Assembly: GCF_002387895.1 (NCBI RefSeq)
Contig: NZ_DGLI01000029.1
Coordinates: forward strand, 62,001-126,000
From: Clostridium sp. UBA4548
GTDB taxonomy: Bacteria; Bacillota; Clostridia; Clostridiales; Clostridiaceae
DNA: 64,000 nt
Direction of reading: 5' to 3'
In this document: in pieces, positions 8,195 to 15,467 of the stretch
Numbering within the stretch: the first letter of the stretch is position 1
How the letters are laid out: each line of letters begins with the position of its first letter
Notes under the pieces: model-generated
Told to the model about the DNA's origin: nothing
Database searches by the model: none
The model's input: only the letters and a program-made list of their open reading frames with translations
Program-made: the position numbers and the translations under genes

Positions 8195-8223
8195 ATTATA
8201 AAATAGAAAGTTTTGCTTGTCAA
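8195..8223 (-). promoter_or_regulatory. Consensus sigma-A promoter of the small RNA
   Basis: On the minus strand: TTGACA, exactly 17 bases, TATAAT. Both hexamers are perfect. The predicted start is about 7 bases downstream, near 8188. Confidence 0.8.
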
Positions 8224-8385
8224 GAAGTTTTATCAAAGAACTTTTAAATTTCTCTATCAATTAATAATAAATTAAAATGAAAACAGATAAAGAAGGTGCT
8301 ATAATATCTTTGGCATAGGTTTCAAAGAAAAAATTAGTATAGAGGCTATGTATAAGTGAAAAACTTTTTATTAAGGAGAAGATTT

Positions 8386-9144
8386 ATGGAGGCAAAAAAA
8401 GTTTTAGAAATTGCACTTTCTGCAGGACAAATGCTCATTGGAAACGGTGCTGAAGCTTATAGAGTGGAGGAAACCATTGAAAGAATATGTAGAGCGTATA
8501 ACTTAGAATGTGAGTGTATGGCTACGGCAAAGGGCGTATTTATTTCTGTTATAGATGAAAATGAGGAAAAGGTAACTTCTTTAAAAAAGGTTAGGACAAG
8601 AAGAGTAGATTTATATAGGATAGAATTAATTAATTCTTTTTCTAGAACCCTTCAACAGGGAAATATGTCCTTTGAAGAAGCGAAGAAAACCTTAAAGGAT
8701 ATTGAAGGGGCACCTTACTTTAGTTTTCCCTTGAGACTTTTTGCAGCTAGTATGACATCCTTTATTTATTCCTTGTTCTTCAATGGGACAATCTATGATT
8801 CTGCTATATCGGCAACCATAAGCATAGGAATTTATTATATGTTGGAAAAAGTATCTGGTATAGGCTTTTTTCAATTCTTTGAATTCTTCTTCTCAGGATT
8901 TTTTATTGGAATTGTAAGCTCCTTTATAGAGAGAATAATGCCTTTTGTAAATAAGGATAATATTATAACTGGAGCAATTATGATTCTCCTTCCAGGGGTG
9001 GCACTTACAAATGGAATCAAGGATATTATCTATGGAGATTTTACTTCAGGAATTGCAAAGTTTGGTGAGGCAATGCTGATTATTACTGCCATAGGAGCTG
9101 GAATTGGTACAGCACTATCGCTTAAAGTGGGGGTAGGGTTATGA
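8386..9144 (+). CDS. Threonine/serine exporter, ThrE N-terminal-domain subunit
   Basis: 252 residues. The soluble N-terminal half carries the ThrE-family pattern ALSAGQMLIGNGAEAYRVEETIERI with CMATAKGVFISV; four to five membrane segments follow from about residue 110. ThrE-type proteins export small amino acids or related solutes. In Firmicutes the two halves are usually split into two genes, as here. AAGGAGAAG seven bases before ATG at 8386 decides the start; the frame is open to a GTG ten codons upstream that lacks a site. It overlaps the next gene by four bases (ATGA). Confidence 0.9.
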   Translation: MEAKKVLEIALSAGQMLIGNGAEAYRVEETIERICRAYNLECECMATAKGVFISVIDENEEKVTSLKKVRTRRVDLYRIELINSFSRTLQQGNMSFEEAKKTLKDIEGAPYFSFPLRLFAASMTSFIYSLFFNGTIYDSAISATISIGIYYMLEKVSGIGFFQFFEFFFSGFFIGIVSSFIERIMPFVNKDNIITGAIMILLPGVALTNGIKDIIYGDFTSGIAKFGEAMLIITAIGAGIGTALSLKVGVGL

Positions 9145-9590
9145 TTAAACAAATAATACTAGCTTTTCTGGGAAGTATATTCCCAGTAATACTATTTAAC
9201 ATTGATAGAAAAAAGATAATATGGACTGGATTTTCAGGTGCATTCGGATGGGCAGTTTATCTTATTGTGTACAATTATAATAATAGTCCAGTAATGGCTT
9301 CCTTTTGTGGGGCTTTCACTGTAGGTTTATATAGTGAGATATTAGCAAGAAGATTAAAAACTCCAACTATGCAGTTTTCTATTCCAGGGATTTTTCCCTT
9401 AGTACCAGGTATAACAGCTTATAATACTGTGAATTTTATTGTAGAACAAAGATATAATGAAGCTTTTTCAAAGGGTATGCAGGTGTTAGGGGTTGCAGGG
9501 GCTATAGCTTTTGGTATAATGCTTGCCACAACAACCTTTAACCTTATTATGAAAATAATAAAATTAACAACTAGGCAGAGGAACTTTTAG
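9141..9590 (+). CDS. Threonine/serine exporter, ThrE_2 (DUF3815) subunit
   Basis: 149 residues with four to five membrane helices. The central motif IPGIFPLVPGITAYNTVNFIVE is diagnostic for the second half of ThrE. It begins inside the stop codon of its partner (ATGA overlap), so the two subunits are translationally coupled and very probably form one transporter. Its 3' end overlaps a convergent minus-strand gene by 20 bases. Confidence 0.9.
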   Translation: MIKQIILAFLGSIFPVILFNIDRKKIIWTGFSGAFGWAVYLIVYNYNNSPVMASFCGAFTVGLYSEILARRLKTPTMQFSIPGIFPLVPGITAYNTVNFIVEQRYNEAFSKGMQVLGVAGAIAFGIMLATTTFNLIMKIIKLTTRQRNF

Positions 9591-9768
9591 TTCTTCTGTC
9601 TTTTTTACTTTTTCTCATTAAAAGTATTTCATAAACTATAGTATAAAAAGTGAAGCTGCCCACGAAAATCCCTTGGGTCTTATTATCCATGCTAGAAGTT
9701 GCTAGAACCATAATAAAAGGAAAGCATAAGAATATTTGAAGAAAACGAAAAATAAAAAATTTATTCAT
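9571..9768 (-). CDS. Small two-helix membrane protein, function unknown
   Basis: 65 residues with hydrophobic segments at about 4-24 and 31-50 and a very basic C-terminal tail (MRKSKKDRRTK). AGGTGAT before the ATG supports it. It converges on the ThrE_2 gene with a 20-base overlap and has no clear terminator. No family recognised. Confidence 0.6.
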   Translation of the reverse strand: MNKFFIFRFLQIFLCFPFIMVLATSSMDNKTQGIFVGSFTFYTIVYEILLMRKSKKDRRTKSSSA

Positions 9769-10125
9769 ATCATCACCTATATTAAATCATCTTTGTTATA
9801 AAGGAAATACAACCATATGTTATGAATTAGTTTATTTACAAAGTATGTATTAAGAAAAAGGACTTATTACTTATCAAATAATAAATCCCTTAGCAATGTA
9901 AAAAGTAAAAATATGGAAGTTTATATATCTTATTTTTACATTTTCCTATGCAAAATTCAATAAAAATATTACAACAAAATCTTATTATTTACTTATAAAT
10001 TTTGACGATTAATATATTATCATGTCTTTATTGGTCATTTCTTAATCTAGCTTTCAAACACTTTATTTGATTGCTCTTTGTGCAAAACTACAAACTCATA
10101 TTGCTTTATTATTTCTAATATTAAA

Positions 10126-10221
10126 TTATATTTCATTTAATAGTCTTATAAGCTGACTCTCTTCATCTTCATCTTCATCTACTTGAGAAAGAGAGTTGAT
10201 AATTAGTATGCACGTATTAAT
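10126..10221 (-). pseudogene. Acidic C-terminal gene remnant within a 510-base intergenic stretch
   Basis: On the minus strand a 31-codon frame without any start encodes a C-terminus-like piece, NSLSQVDEDEDEESQLIRLL. The acidic run comes from a CTTCAT hexamer repeated about three times on the plus strand. AACTCTCTT-type arms flank it as an inverted repeat. Nothing else between 9769 and 10280 looks like a gene. It may be a decayed gene end or a chance frame over a short tandem repeat. Confidence 0.3.
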
Positions 10222-10280
10222 TCAAATTTCTACTGGTTAATGATATAATCTAAGTAAAAATTCTAAGATGGAGAATACAA

Positions 10281-10883
10281 ATGGAGATTTTTAAATACGG
10301 AGATAAAGAAATAGAATACTTAAAAAAGAAAGATAAAAAGCTTGGTGCAGCTATTGAAAAAATTGGTATTATAGAACGTAAGATTACTCCTGATCCTTTT
10401 GAAGCCCTAGTTTCAAGTATTGTTAGTCAACAAATCTCAAGCAAGGCTGCGGAAACTGTTTGGAATAGATTTACTAATGTTATTGGAGTAGTTACACCAG
10501 AAAATATTGAAAAGGTGAGCCTTGAAGAGATTCAGGGTTGTGGTATGGGCTTAAGGAAAGTAGGATATATTAAAGGAATTGCTGAAGCTGCCATTTCTGG
10601 AGAGGTAAACTTTGGAGAGCTTAATAATTTAGCTGATGAGGAGATAGTAAAAAAGCTTTCTGCCTTAAAAGGTGTAGGTGTTTGGACCGCTGAAATGCTC
10701 TTGATTTTTTCTTTGTGTAGACCCGATGTAGTAAGCTATGGGGATTTGGCTATTCGCAGAGGAATGATGAATTTATATGGACATAAGGAGCTTTCAAAGG
10801 AAAGATTTGAAAGATATAGAAAAAGATATTCACCTTATGGTTCAGTAGCATCATTGTATTTATGGGCCCTTTCAGTATTATAG
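10281..10883 (+). CDS. DNA-3-methyladenine glycosylase II family (AlkA-like) base-excision enzyme
   Basis: 200 residues, the compact HhH-GPD form without the N-terminal beta domain of E. coli AlkA. The family N-terminal motif PDPFEALVSSIVSQQISSKAA is followed by the helix-hairpin-helix LKGVGVWTAEMLLIF and the catalytic Asp in DVVSYGDLAIRRG. It excises alkylated purines from DNA. No Fe-S cysteine cluster is present, which separates it from endonuclease III and MutY. It stands alone, with a probable promoter in the upstream stretch (ATGATATAATC near 10240). Confidence 0.92.
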   Translation: MEIFKYGDKEIEYLKKKDKKLGAAIEKIGIIERKITPDPFEALVSSIVSQQISSKAAETVWNRFTNVIGVVTPENIEKVSLEEIQGCGMGLRKVGYIKGIAEAAISGEVNFGELNNLADEEIVKKLSALKGVGVWTAEMLLIFSLCRPDVVSYGDLAIRRGMMNLYGHKELSKERFERYRKRYSPYGSVASLYLWALSVL

Positions 10884-10970
10884 CATGAGATTAAGTTGAT
10901 ATAGCTTAATATAATAATGCCATTAAAGTAGCAGATGTTTTATAAGGGAATTCATCCATAAAAGCCTTAA

Positions 10971-11019
10971 GGGAACCAATCTAGGTTTAGGTATGCGTTA
11001 TTTAGAATTTTGGTTCCCC
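10971..11019. repeat. Long perfect-stem hairpin in a 500-base gene-free stretch
   Basis: GGGAACCAA and TTGGTTCCC pair perfectly, extended inside by AATCTA with TAGAATT; the loop is about 19 nt. No T-run follows on either strand, so it is not a standard terminator. A palindrome TTTGAAAATTCAAA follows at about 11023. Apart from these and the promoter and leader described next, 10884-11389 holds nothing I can identify. Confidence 0.5.
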
Positions 11020-11213
11020 ATATTTGAAAATTCAAACCTGATTTATAATATGGTTAAGCTTTAAAGGTATATGATTGTATTTAATTATATTATGTGTTAT
11101 TAGGTGTGAAAGTTACATTAGTAGTAAAATAGTCATAGGTTAGAAGTGATAGTTTGATTATATATACCAGAAGGAATTCTAAAAAATACCATAATAAAGT
11201 TTTAATACAGTGG

Positions 11214-11242
11214 TTGACATATTAGCACATATATCGTAATAT
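11214..11242 (+). promoter_or_regulatory. Sigma-A promoter of the Fe-S membrane protein gene
   Basis: Perfect -35 TTGACA, 17-base spacer, -10 TAATAT, giving a 5' leader of about 140 nt. Confidence 0.7.
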
Positions 11243-11249
11243 TTGAATA

Positions 11250-11350
11250 TAATGATTAATATAAATTACATGTGCTCTTGAAAAGATTTTAGGAAACCTT
11301 ATCGCTAAGGTTAAACATAGTAGTTATACTAAGTTGACTTCGGTTTTTTT
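11250..11350 (+). promoter_or_regulatory. Structured leader with T-run, possible attenuator
   Basis: The leader contains a perfect hairpin AACCTTA-TCGC-TAAGGTT, a second small stem TAGTA/TACTA, and then CGGTTTTTTT forty bases before the start codon. The second AAACC/GGTTT pairing could form a terminator-like stem. I do not recognise a known riboswitch consensus. Confidence 0.35.
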
Positions 11351-11389
11351 ATGTAATAAATATATCAATTAATCTAATGGAGGTACATC

Positions 11390-11947
11390 ATGGAGAAGAA
11401 AAAAAGAAAGTCGCATCAAGGTTGGTCATGGATACTCATGGTAACTTTTTTAACTTTATCAATACTAGACTATAGGTTCGGAATTTTAGGGGTGGTATGC
11501 ATGGGAGCACCCATGTATCACGCTATTAGAGGACGTGGAAAGGTTCATTGTTCTTTTTATTGTCCAAGAGGGTCTATTCTAGGAAAGTTTCTAAAAAATA
11601 TAAGTTTAAACAACAATTTACCTAAAGCTGCTAAATCAAATTTGGTAAAAAATCTTTTATTAACTATCATGATTACTTTACTTACGATAGCTTTATATCA
11701 TGCTAATCATGATGGTTTTAATTTTTTAAAAACAAGCTTTGCGTTATTCAGATTTATGACTATATCTTTACTAGTAGGTACAATAATGGGGATTATTTTC
11801 AAACCAAGAAGTTGGTGCCAAGTCTGTCCTATGGGCCATGGTACAGCATTAATAGATAAGGTAGTAAAGAGTAAAACCTCTAATAGCAAAACATCGATTA
11901 ATAAGGGGGAAGGTCTAAATGGTAAGAATAAAAAAGTTGCTAGCTAG
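11390..11947 (+). CDS. 4Fe-4S-binding membrane protein, NapH/NosR-like
   Basis: 185 residues with membrane segments at about 13-45, 85-103 and 115-137, and two cysteine clusters: CSFYCPRGS and CQVCPMGHG. These resemble the paired CxxxCP motifs of NapH/NosR/CcoG electron-transfer proteins, but there are fewer cysteines than in two full ferredoxin-type clusters. It is probably an inner-membrane redox protein that passes electrons to an unknown partner. GGAGG lies before the ATG. The C-terminal tail is Lys/Ser-rich. Its last codons overlap the start of a 29-residue membrane peptide. Confidence 0.75.
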   Translation: MEKKKRKSHQGWSWILMVTFLTLSILDYRFGILGVVCMGAPMYHAIRGRGKVHCSFYCPRGSILGKFLKNISLNNNLPKAAKSNLVKNLLLTIMITLLTIALYHANHDGFNFLKTSFALFRFMTISLLVGTIMGIIFKPRSWCQVCPMGHGTALIDKVVKSKTSNSKTSINKGEGLNGKNKKVAS

Positions 11948-12008
11948 TGGATTGGTGCTTTGTGCAGTGTATGGAATCTATGTGCTTATAAATTTAAAAC
12001 CTATGTAA
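11919..12008 (+). CDS. 29-residue single-span membrane peptide
   Basis: ATG with AGGGGGAAGG upstream, overlapping the end of the Fe-S protein gene in another frame. The peptide has a basic start (MVRIKK) and one hydrophobic helix of about 19 residues. The overlap and ribosome site suggest translational coupling and a role as small partner subunit of the Fe-S protein (inference). Confidence 0.55.
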   Translation: MVRIKKLLASGLVLCAVYGIYVLINLKPM

Positions 12009-12081
12009 AGAGAAATATTGCAAAATAATTTTAGTGCGTGAAAAGTATCTTAAACGTATATAGTTATAATTAATAAGTTAT

Positions 12082-12135
12082 AAAAACCTCCAGTTATGAT
12101 AAAAGTAAATTATCGTAACTGGAGGTTTTATTTTT
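12082..12135 (+). terminator. Strong Rho-independent terminator
   Basis: AAAACCTCCAGTTA pairs with TAACTGGAGGTTTT, extended by GATAA/TTATC, followed by ATTTTT. It ends the Fe-S protein operon. Confidence 0.9.
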
Positions 12136-12173
12136 GGTGAAAAAGAAGTTCAGTATTTTAGAGTAGATAGTCT

Positions 12174-12196
12174 AGTATTATTACACTAATAATACT
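12174..12196. terminator. AT hairpin after the MATE gene
   Basis: Perfect 10-bp stem AGTATTATTA / TAATAATACT with a 3-nt loop, thirty bases past the stop of the minus-strand MATE gene. It has no clear U-tract on the minus strand, so it may stabilise the 3' end rather than terminate. Confidence 0.4.
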
Positions 12197-12226
12197 TTCT
12201 TCGTAATCCCTATATTACTGGATTAA

Positions 12227-13666
12227 CTATGATATAGGTTCAACTTCTTCAGAAGCCTCCTCATTTGATATAGTGTTTTTAGAACTTGTTTCATGAGTAA
12301 GCTCTTCCTTAGGAGCCTCGCTGTTATTAAAGCTAACCTTCACAAGAGATTTGTTTTTCCATTTTCCAGATCTATAATAAATCACTGTGGCTATGGCTCC
12401 AAAAGTCCAACCAGCGGGTATGGACCACCAAATTCCATTACTTCCAAGGAAGGAAGAAAGAATATAAGCTATTGGGAGCCTTATAAGCCATAGGGATAAT
12501 ATAGAAATTATCATTGGGAAAATGGCTTCTCCGGCCCCTCTGTGGACGCCATTTATGATGAACATAGCACCTACTACAAAATAGAAGGGAGCAACTATAT
12601 TTATATAATTAGCACCTTCAACGACAACTTGAGGCTCATTAGTGAAAATTTCCACTAAAGGTTTAGCAAATAATATTAATATTAAGGCTATACCAATAGA
12701 CATTACAGTTGACATTATTAAAGTAGTATTCAGCCCTTTTTTTACTCTTTCTGGTTTATTCGCTCCAATATTCTGGCCTACAAAGGTGGAAATAGCTGCA
12801 CCAAAGTTCATTATTGGCATAGATGCAAAAGAATCTATTTTTGAAGCAGCGGCATAAGCAGCCATAGTGTTTCCACCAAACCCATTAATAAGTCCTTGTA
12901 GCATCATCATTCCGAAAGAAAATACCATTTGTTGAATTCCTGAAGGAAGACCTATTCTAATACTATCTTTTAGAATAGCTTTATCAAATTCTAAGTGTCT
13001 TATATTAATTTTAAATACCTTATGACGTCTATTTAAGTAGATTACGGCTAAAACAAAGGATATAGCTTGGGAAATAATGGTGGCCCATGCAGCTCCACCT
13101 ACCCCCATGTTAAATTCTAAAATGAATAGAAGATCTAAAACTATGTTTATTACTGAAGAGATAATTAAGAAGTATACCGGTGTTTTGGAATCTCCAAGTC
13201 CCCTTAAGATAGCACTTACAGAGTTGTAACCAAACATACCAATAAGTCCAATAAAAGTTATATCCAAATACTCCTTGGATTGAGCAAAGATTTCTTCAGG
13301 TACATTTATAAGCCTTAAAATAGGACCCCCAATTATAAGGCCTAGAATAGTTATAAAAATAGAAGCAAAAAATAAGGTTATATAAGCTGTGTCTATGGTT
13401 TTCTTAACCTTATCCATGTCTTTGGCTCCAAAGTATTGAGAAATTAAAATCGTTGATCCCATGGTTACTCCCATTATTAAAGAAATAAGTAAGAAAATTA
13501 TAGGAAAGCTAGTGCCTACTGCTGCTAGTGCATCTTTACCTAAAAACTTTCCAACAATGATACTATCCACAGTGTTATAAAGTTGTTGGAATACGTTTCC
13601 CACCAGCATAGGAAGGGCAAAATAAAATATAAGTTTAGCTTCACTGCCTCTTGTCATATCTTTCAT
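12227..13666 (-). CDS. MATE family multidrug efflux transporter
   Basis: 479 residues with twelve hydrophobic segments in two six-helix halves. Family signatures are LIFYFALPMLVGNVFQQLYNTVDSIIVGKFLG at the N terminus and the matching second-half entry RIGLPSGIQQMVFSFG. It exports cationic drugs or metabolites in exchange for Na+ or H+. A polar, Glu-rich C-terminal tail of about 45 residues (ending SNEEASEEVEPIS) is longer than usual. AAGGGGG precedes the ATG. It is a lone gene. Confidence 0.94.
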   Translation of the reverse strand: MKDMTRGSEAKLIFYFALPMLVGNVFQQLYNTVDSIIVGKFLGKDALAAVGTSFPIIFLLISLIMGVTMGSTILISQYFGAKDMDKVKKTIDTAYITLFFASIFITILGLIIGGPILRLINVPEEIFAQSKEYLDITFIGLIGMFGYNSVSAILRGLGDSKTPVYFLIISSVINIVLDLLFILEFNMGVGGAAWATIISQAISFVLAVIYLNRRHKVFKINIRHLEFDKAILKDSIRIGLPSGIQQMVFSFGMMMLQGLINGFGGNTMAAYAAASKIDSFASMPIMNFGAAISTFVGQNIGANKPERVKKGLNTTLIMSTVMSIGIALILILFAKPLVEIFTNEPQVVVEGANYINIVAPFYFVVGAMFIINGVHRGAGEAIFPMIISILSLWLIRLPIAYILSSFLGSNGIWWSIPAGWTFGAIATVIYYRSGKWKNKSLVKVSFNNSEAPKEELTHETSSKNTISNEEASEEVEPIS

Positions 13667-13754
13667 TTAGATGTCCCCCTTTTAAGTTATCAGATTTAAA
13701 AATATTTAACATGAGAAAAAAATTAAGGCTTTAAATAAGCCTGTGATTAGTTTC

Positions 13755-13853
13755 CTTAGTATTAGAATTTTCCTGTGTTTAATTCTAGTATTAAATTATA
13801 AAGCTTCAGATATTATAGTAGGTTTTCCTAAAGTGAAAAACCTTTAGGGAAAC
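13755..13853. repeat. Two hairpins in the MATE upstream region
   Basis: TTAGTATTAGAATT pairs with AATTCTAGTATTAA (two G-U pairs). Next to it GTTTTCCTAAAG pairs with CTTTAGGGAAAC (one mismatch). Neither has a T-run. They lie in a 740-base stretch without genes, which also contains the DnaA-box cluster listed next. Confidence 0.4.
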
Positions 13854-13911
13854 GAAATATATGTGACTATATTATTATACTATAAGAATGCTTGTTTACT
13901 CAATTTACAGT

Positions 13912-14217
13912 TGTGAATAAAATGTAAAATATGAAGAGGACTATGAAAAACTTTGCCAAACTTCATAGGGGTTTTAGAAACACATTCATGTGTTTTAATT
14001 CATTATACTTGTAGGTGTAATTTGAAACCTGTGAAAAGTTATGTTTAGGGAATTTGTGAAACTCGTGTATAAAATTTATTAACACGAAAATGGGTAGTTA
14101 TCCACAACTAGCAAGACTATAAAACCCTGATTGTGGAGGAATTTTCATAATAATCACAAATTTAATCCACATTATCCACAAAGTTATTAACAATTGCTAT
14201 CCACAATATTGTTCACA
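13912..14217. promoter_or_regulatory. Cluster of DnaA-box-like 9-mers
   Basis: Two perfect TTATCCACA boxes (14098-14106 and 14172-14180) lie near one-mismatch boxes TAATCCACA (14163), CTATCCACA (14197) and TGTGAATAA, which reads TTATTCACA on the other strand (13912), and a weaker TTGTTCACA (14209). Four of them fall within 55 bases, all in the same orientation. The sequence on either side is AT-rich. No dnaA, dnaN or other origin gene is present. It could be an ectopic DnaA-binding locus or control of the downstream gene. Confidence 0.55.
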
Positions 14218-14407
14218 GCTTTTCCCGTGACAAGAATGTTTTATTAAATAAGATATTGTTAGACTATTAACTAAGACAAATTTGCTTTAAGCCACAAGAC
14301 CGAGATATCCTACAAATAATAAAGATGTTTTAAAAATAAAAAAGTTTCAAAAATCCATGAAATCTCTCTTTAAACTGCATATCTAAATATTGAAAGGAGT
14401 TGGTAGT

Positions 14408-14629
14408 ATGATAAATTCAATTAAAAAAACATCAGCAGTTATCTTAACTTACAAGGTGGGGGTTAATGGAAAGGGGGAAGATGTATTTACATCTCAAAGA
14501 TTCGCAAAAGTAAATAAGGCAGCCACTGTAGAGGAAATACACAATTTTGCAAAGGCTATGGAAGCTTTATTAGCTTACCCACTATATGAGGTTAAAAAGG
14601 CAGAAGACTTCAGTATAGTAGAGGCTTAG
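14408..14629 (+). CDS. DUF1659 family protein
   Basis: 73 residues with the small alpha/beta pattern of DUF1659: SAVILTYKVGVNGKGEDVFTSQRFAKV, then TVEEIHNFAKAMEALLAYPL and a final VKKAEDFSIVEA. AAAGGAG seven bases before ATG at 14408 fixes the start; an upstream in-frame TTG overlaps the site. These proteins occur in front of DUF2922 genes in clostridia and bacilli, as here. Their function is unknown. Confidence 0.88.
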   Translation: MINSIKKTSAVILTYKVGVNGKGEDVFTSQRFAKVNKAATVEEIHNFAKAMEALLAYPLYEVKKAEDFSIVEA

Positions 14630-14631
14630 TT

Positions 14632-14805
14632 ATGAAAGGAGTAGTTTATCTAGTGAAGGAAGTTATAAAGTCATTTCTGGATAATCTACTTATAAGGGTA
14701 GTAGGTTTAGTTAAAAGCTCAAGGGTAAATCAACTTAAAAATATAAGCTTTGAATTTACCAATGGAGAAGAAACAAAATTTATTTTAATTTATAAGAGAA
14801 AATAA
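14632..14805 (+). CDS. 57-residue protein of unknown function between DUF1659 and DUF2922
   Basis: The frame opens two bases after the DUF1659 stop. The N-terminal half is an amphipathic to hydrophobic helix (VVYLVKEVIKSFLDNLLIRVV) and the C-terminal half looks like two beta strands (ISFEFTNGEETKFILIYKRK). The AAAGGAG motif lies just inside the ATG, so a GTG eight codons later could be the actual start. Tight spacing on both sides supports a real operon member. Confidence 0.6.
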   Translation: MKGVVYLVKEVIKSFLDNLLIRVVGLVKSSRVNQLKNISFEFTNGEETKFILIYKRK

Positions 14806-14817
14806 GGAGGAGATTAT

Positions 14818-15036
14818 ATGAGTAAGGATTTATTAATGGGATTTTCAGATATAAAGGGAGCAAAGGTTACCTTAAGATTAAGGAACGTAAAGGATATAAT
14901 CACTGAGCAGGAGATTAGTACTGCTATGGATGCAGTGATGAATTCTAAGCTTTTCCAGGGGAAGAATGGAGAACTTAAAAACAAGGAATACGCTAGTATA
15001 GTTGAAACTAATAAAACTATATATGATGAGATTTAG
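14818..15036 (+). CDS. DUF2922 family protein
   Basis: 72 residues with the DUF2922 pattern: KGAKVTLRLRNVKDIITEQEISTAMDAVMNSKLFQ, then a C-terminal KEYASIVETNKTIYDEI. A very strong AAGGAGGAG lies before the ATG. It closes the operon with DUF1659. The role is unknown; the conserved pair is often followed by a tiny YvrJ-family gene, of which only a stub is seen here. Confidence 0.88.
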   Translation: MSKDLLMGFSDIKGAKVTLRLRNVKDIITEQEISTAMDAVMNSKLFQGKNGELKNKEYASIVETNKTIYDEI

Positions 15037-15084
15037 TAAGGCTTCGATGTGACAAGCCTCCTAGGGGCTATGTGGAGGAATAAA

Positions 15085-15108
15085 ATGAACAATGGATTTT
15101 GGTTATAG
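15085..15108 (+). other. Seven-codon stub where a YvrJ gene would be expected
   Basis: GGAGG, then ATG and MNNGFWL followed by TAG, directly after DUF2922 and just before the terminator. YvrJ proteins are about 45 residues and begin similarly. This may be a truncated remnant or chance. Confidence 0.25.
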
Positions 15109-15124
15109 CCGAGTCTTTTAACAG

Positions 15125-15152
15125 AGAGGTGCATTTGCACCTCTTTTTTTTA
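15125..15152 (+). terminator. Strong terminator of the DUF1659-DUF2922 operon
   Basis: AGAGGTGC-ATTT-GCACCTCT followed by a run of seven to eight T. Confidence 0.95.
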
Positions 15153-15467
15153 TGAGCAAAAGTAAGAGCCCTTTCATAAAAATAAAGGTTGTAGTTAGGA
15201 ATATATAAATTTACAAAAATAATAGTACCTTTGTATAGTATGCAGATAAGAAGAGTTAAGGCTTAACTTCCGAATGAAGCTAATTGGTTTTCTTAAGACC
15301 TTTTGAAGTGAATAAGTTAAAGCTTGCTCTTTTTAAAACGAAAATATTAAGGTAGCAAAGCTTGGCGTGGGTATAATTTATGGTAACTTTTATTGGCTTT
15401 ATGTAGAGATTCTGTTAATTGATTATGTACTAAGGGCATGCTATACTAAAATTGGAGGGGATCAATT
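15153..15467. other. Intergenic stretch before the mini chemoreceptor
   Basis: No gene seen. The end carries TATACT and the ribosome site GGAGGGGAT of the next gene; no further structure recognised. Confidence 0.4.

Noticed and set aside
11250..11350. Known riboswitch in the Fe-S gene leader
   Set aside because: I compared it from memory with the TPP, SAM, cobalamin, glycine, purine, FMN, c-di-GMP, preQ1, fluoride and Mn consensus elements and none fits.
13912..14217. Calling the DnaA-box cluster the replication origin
   Set aside because: None of the genes that flank oriC in clostridia is present and strand skew cannot be judged from this window. Reported as a cluster only.
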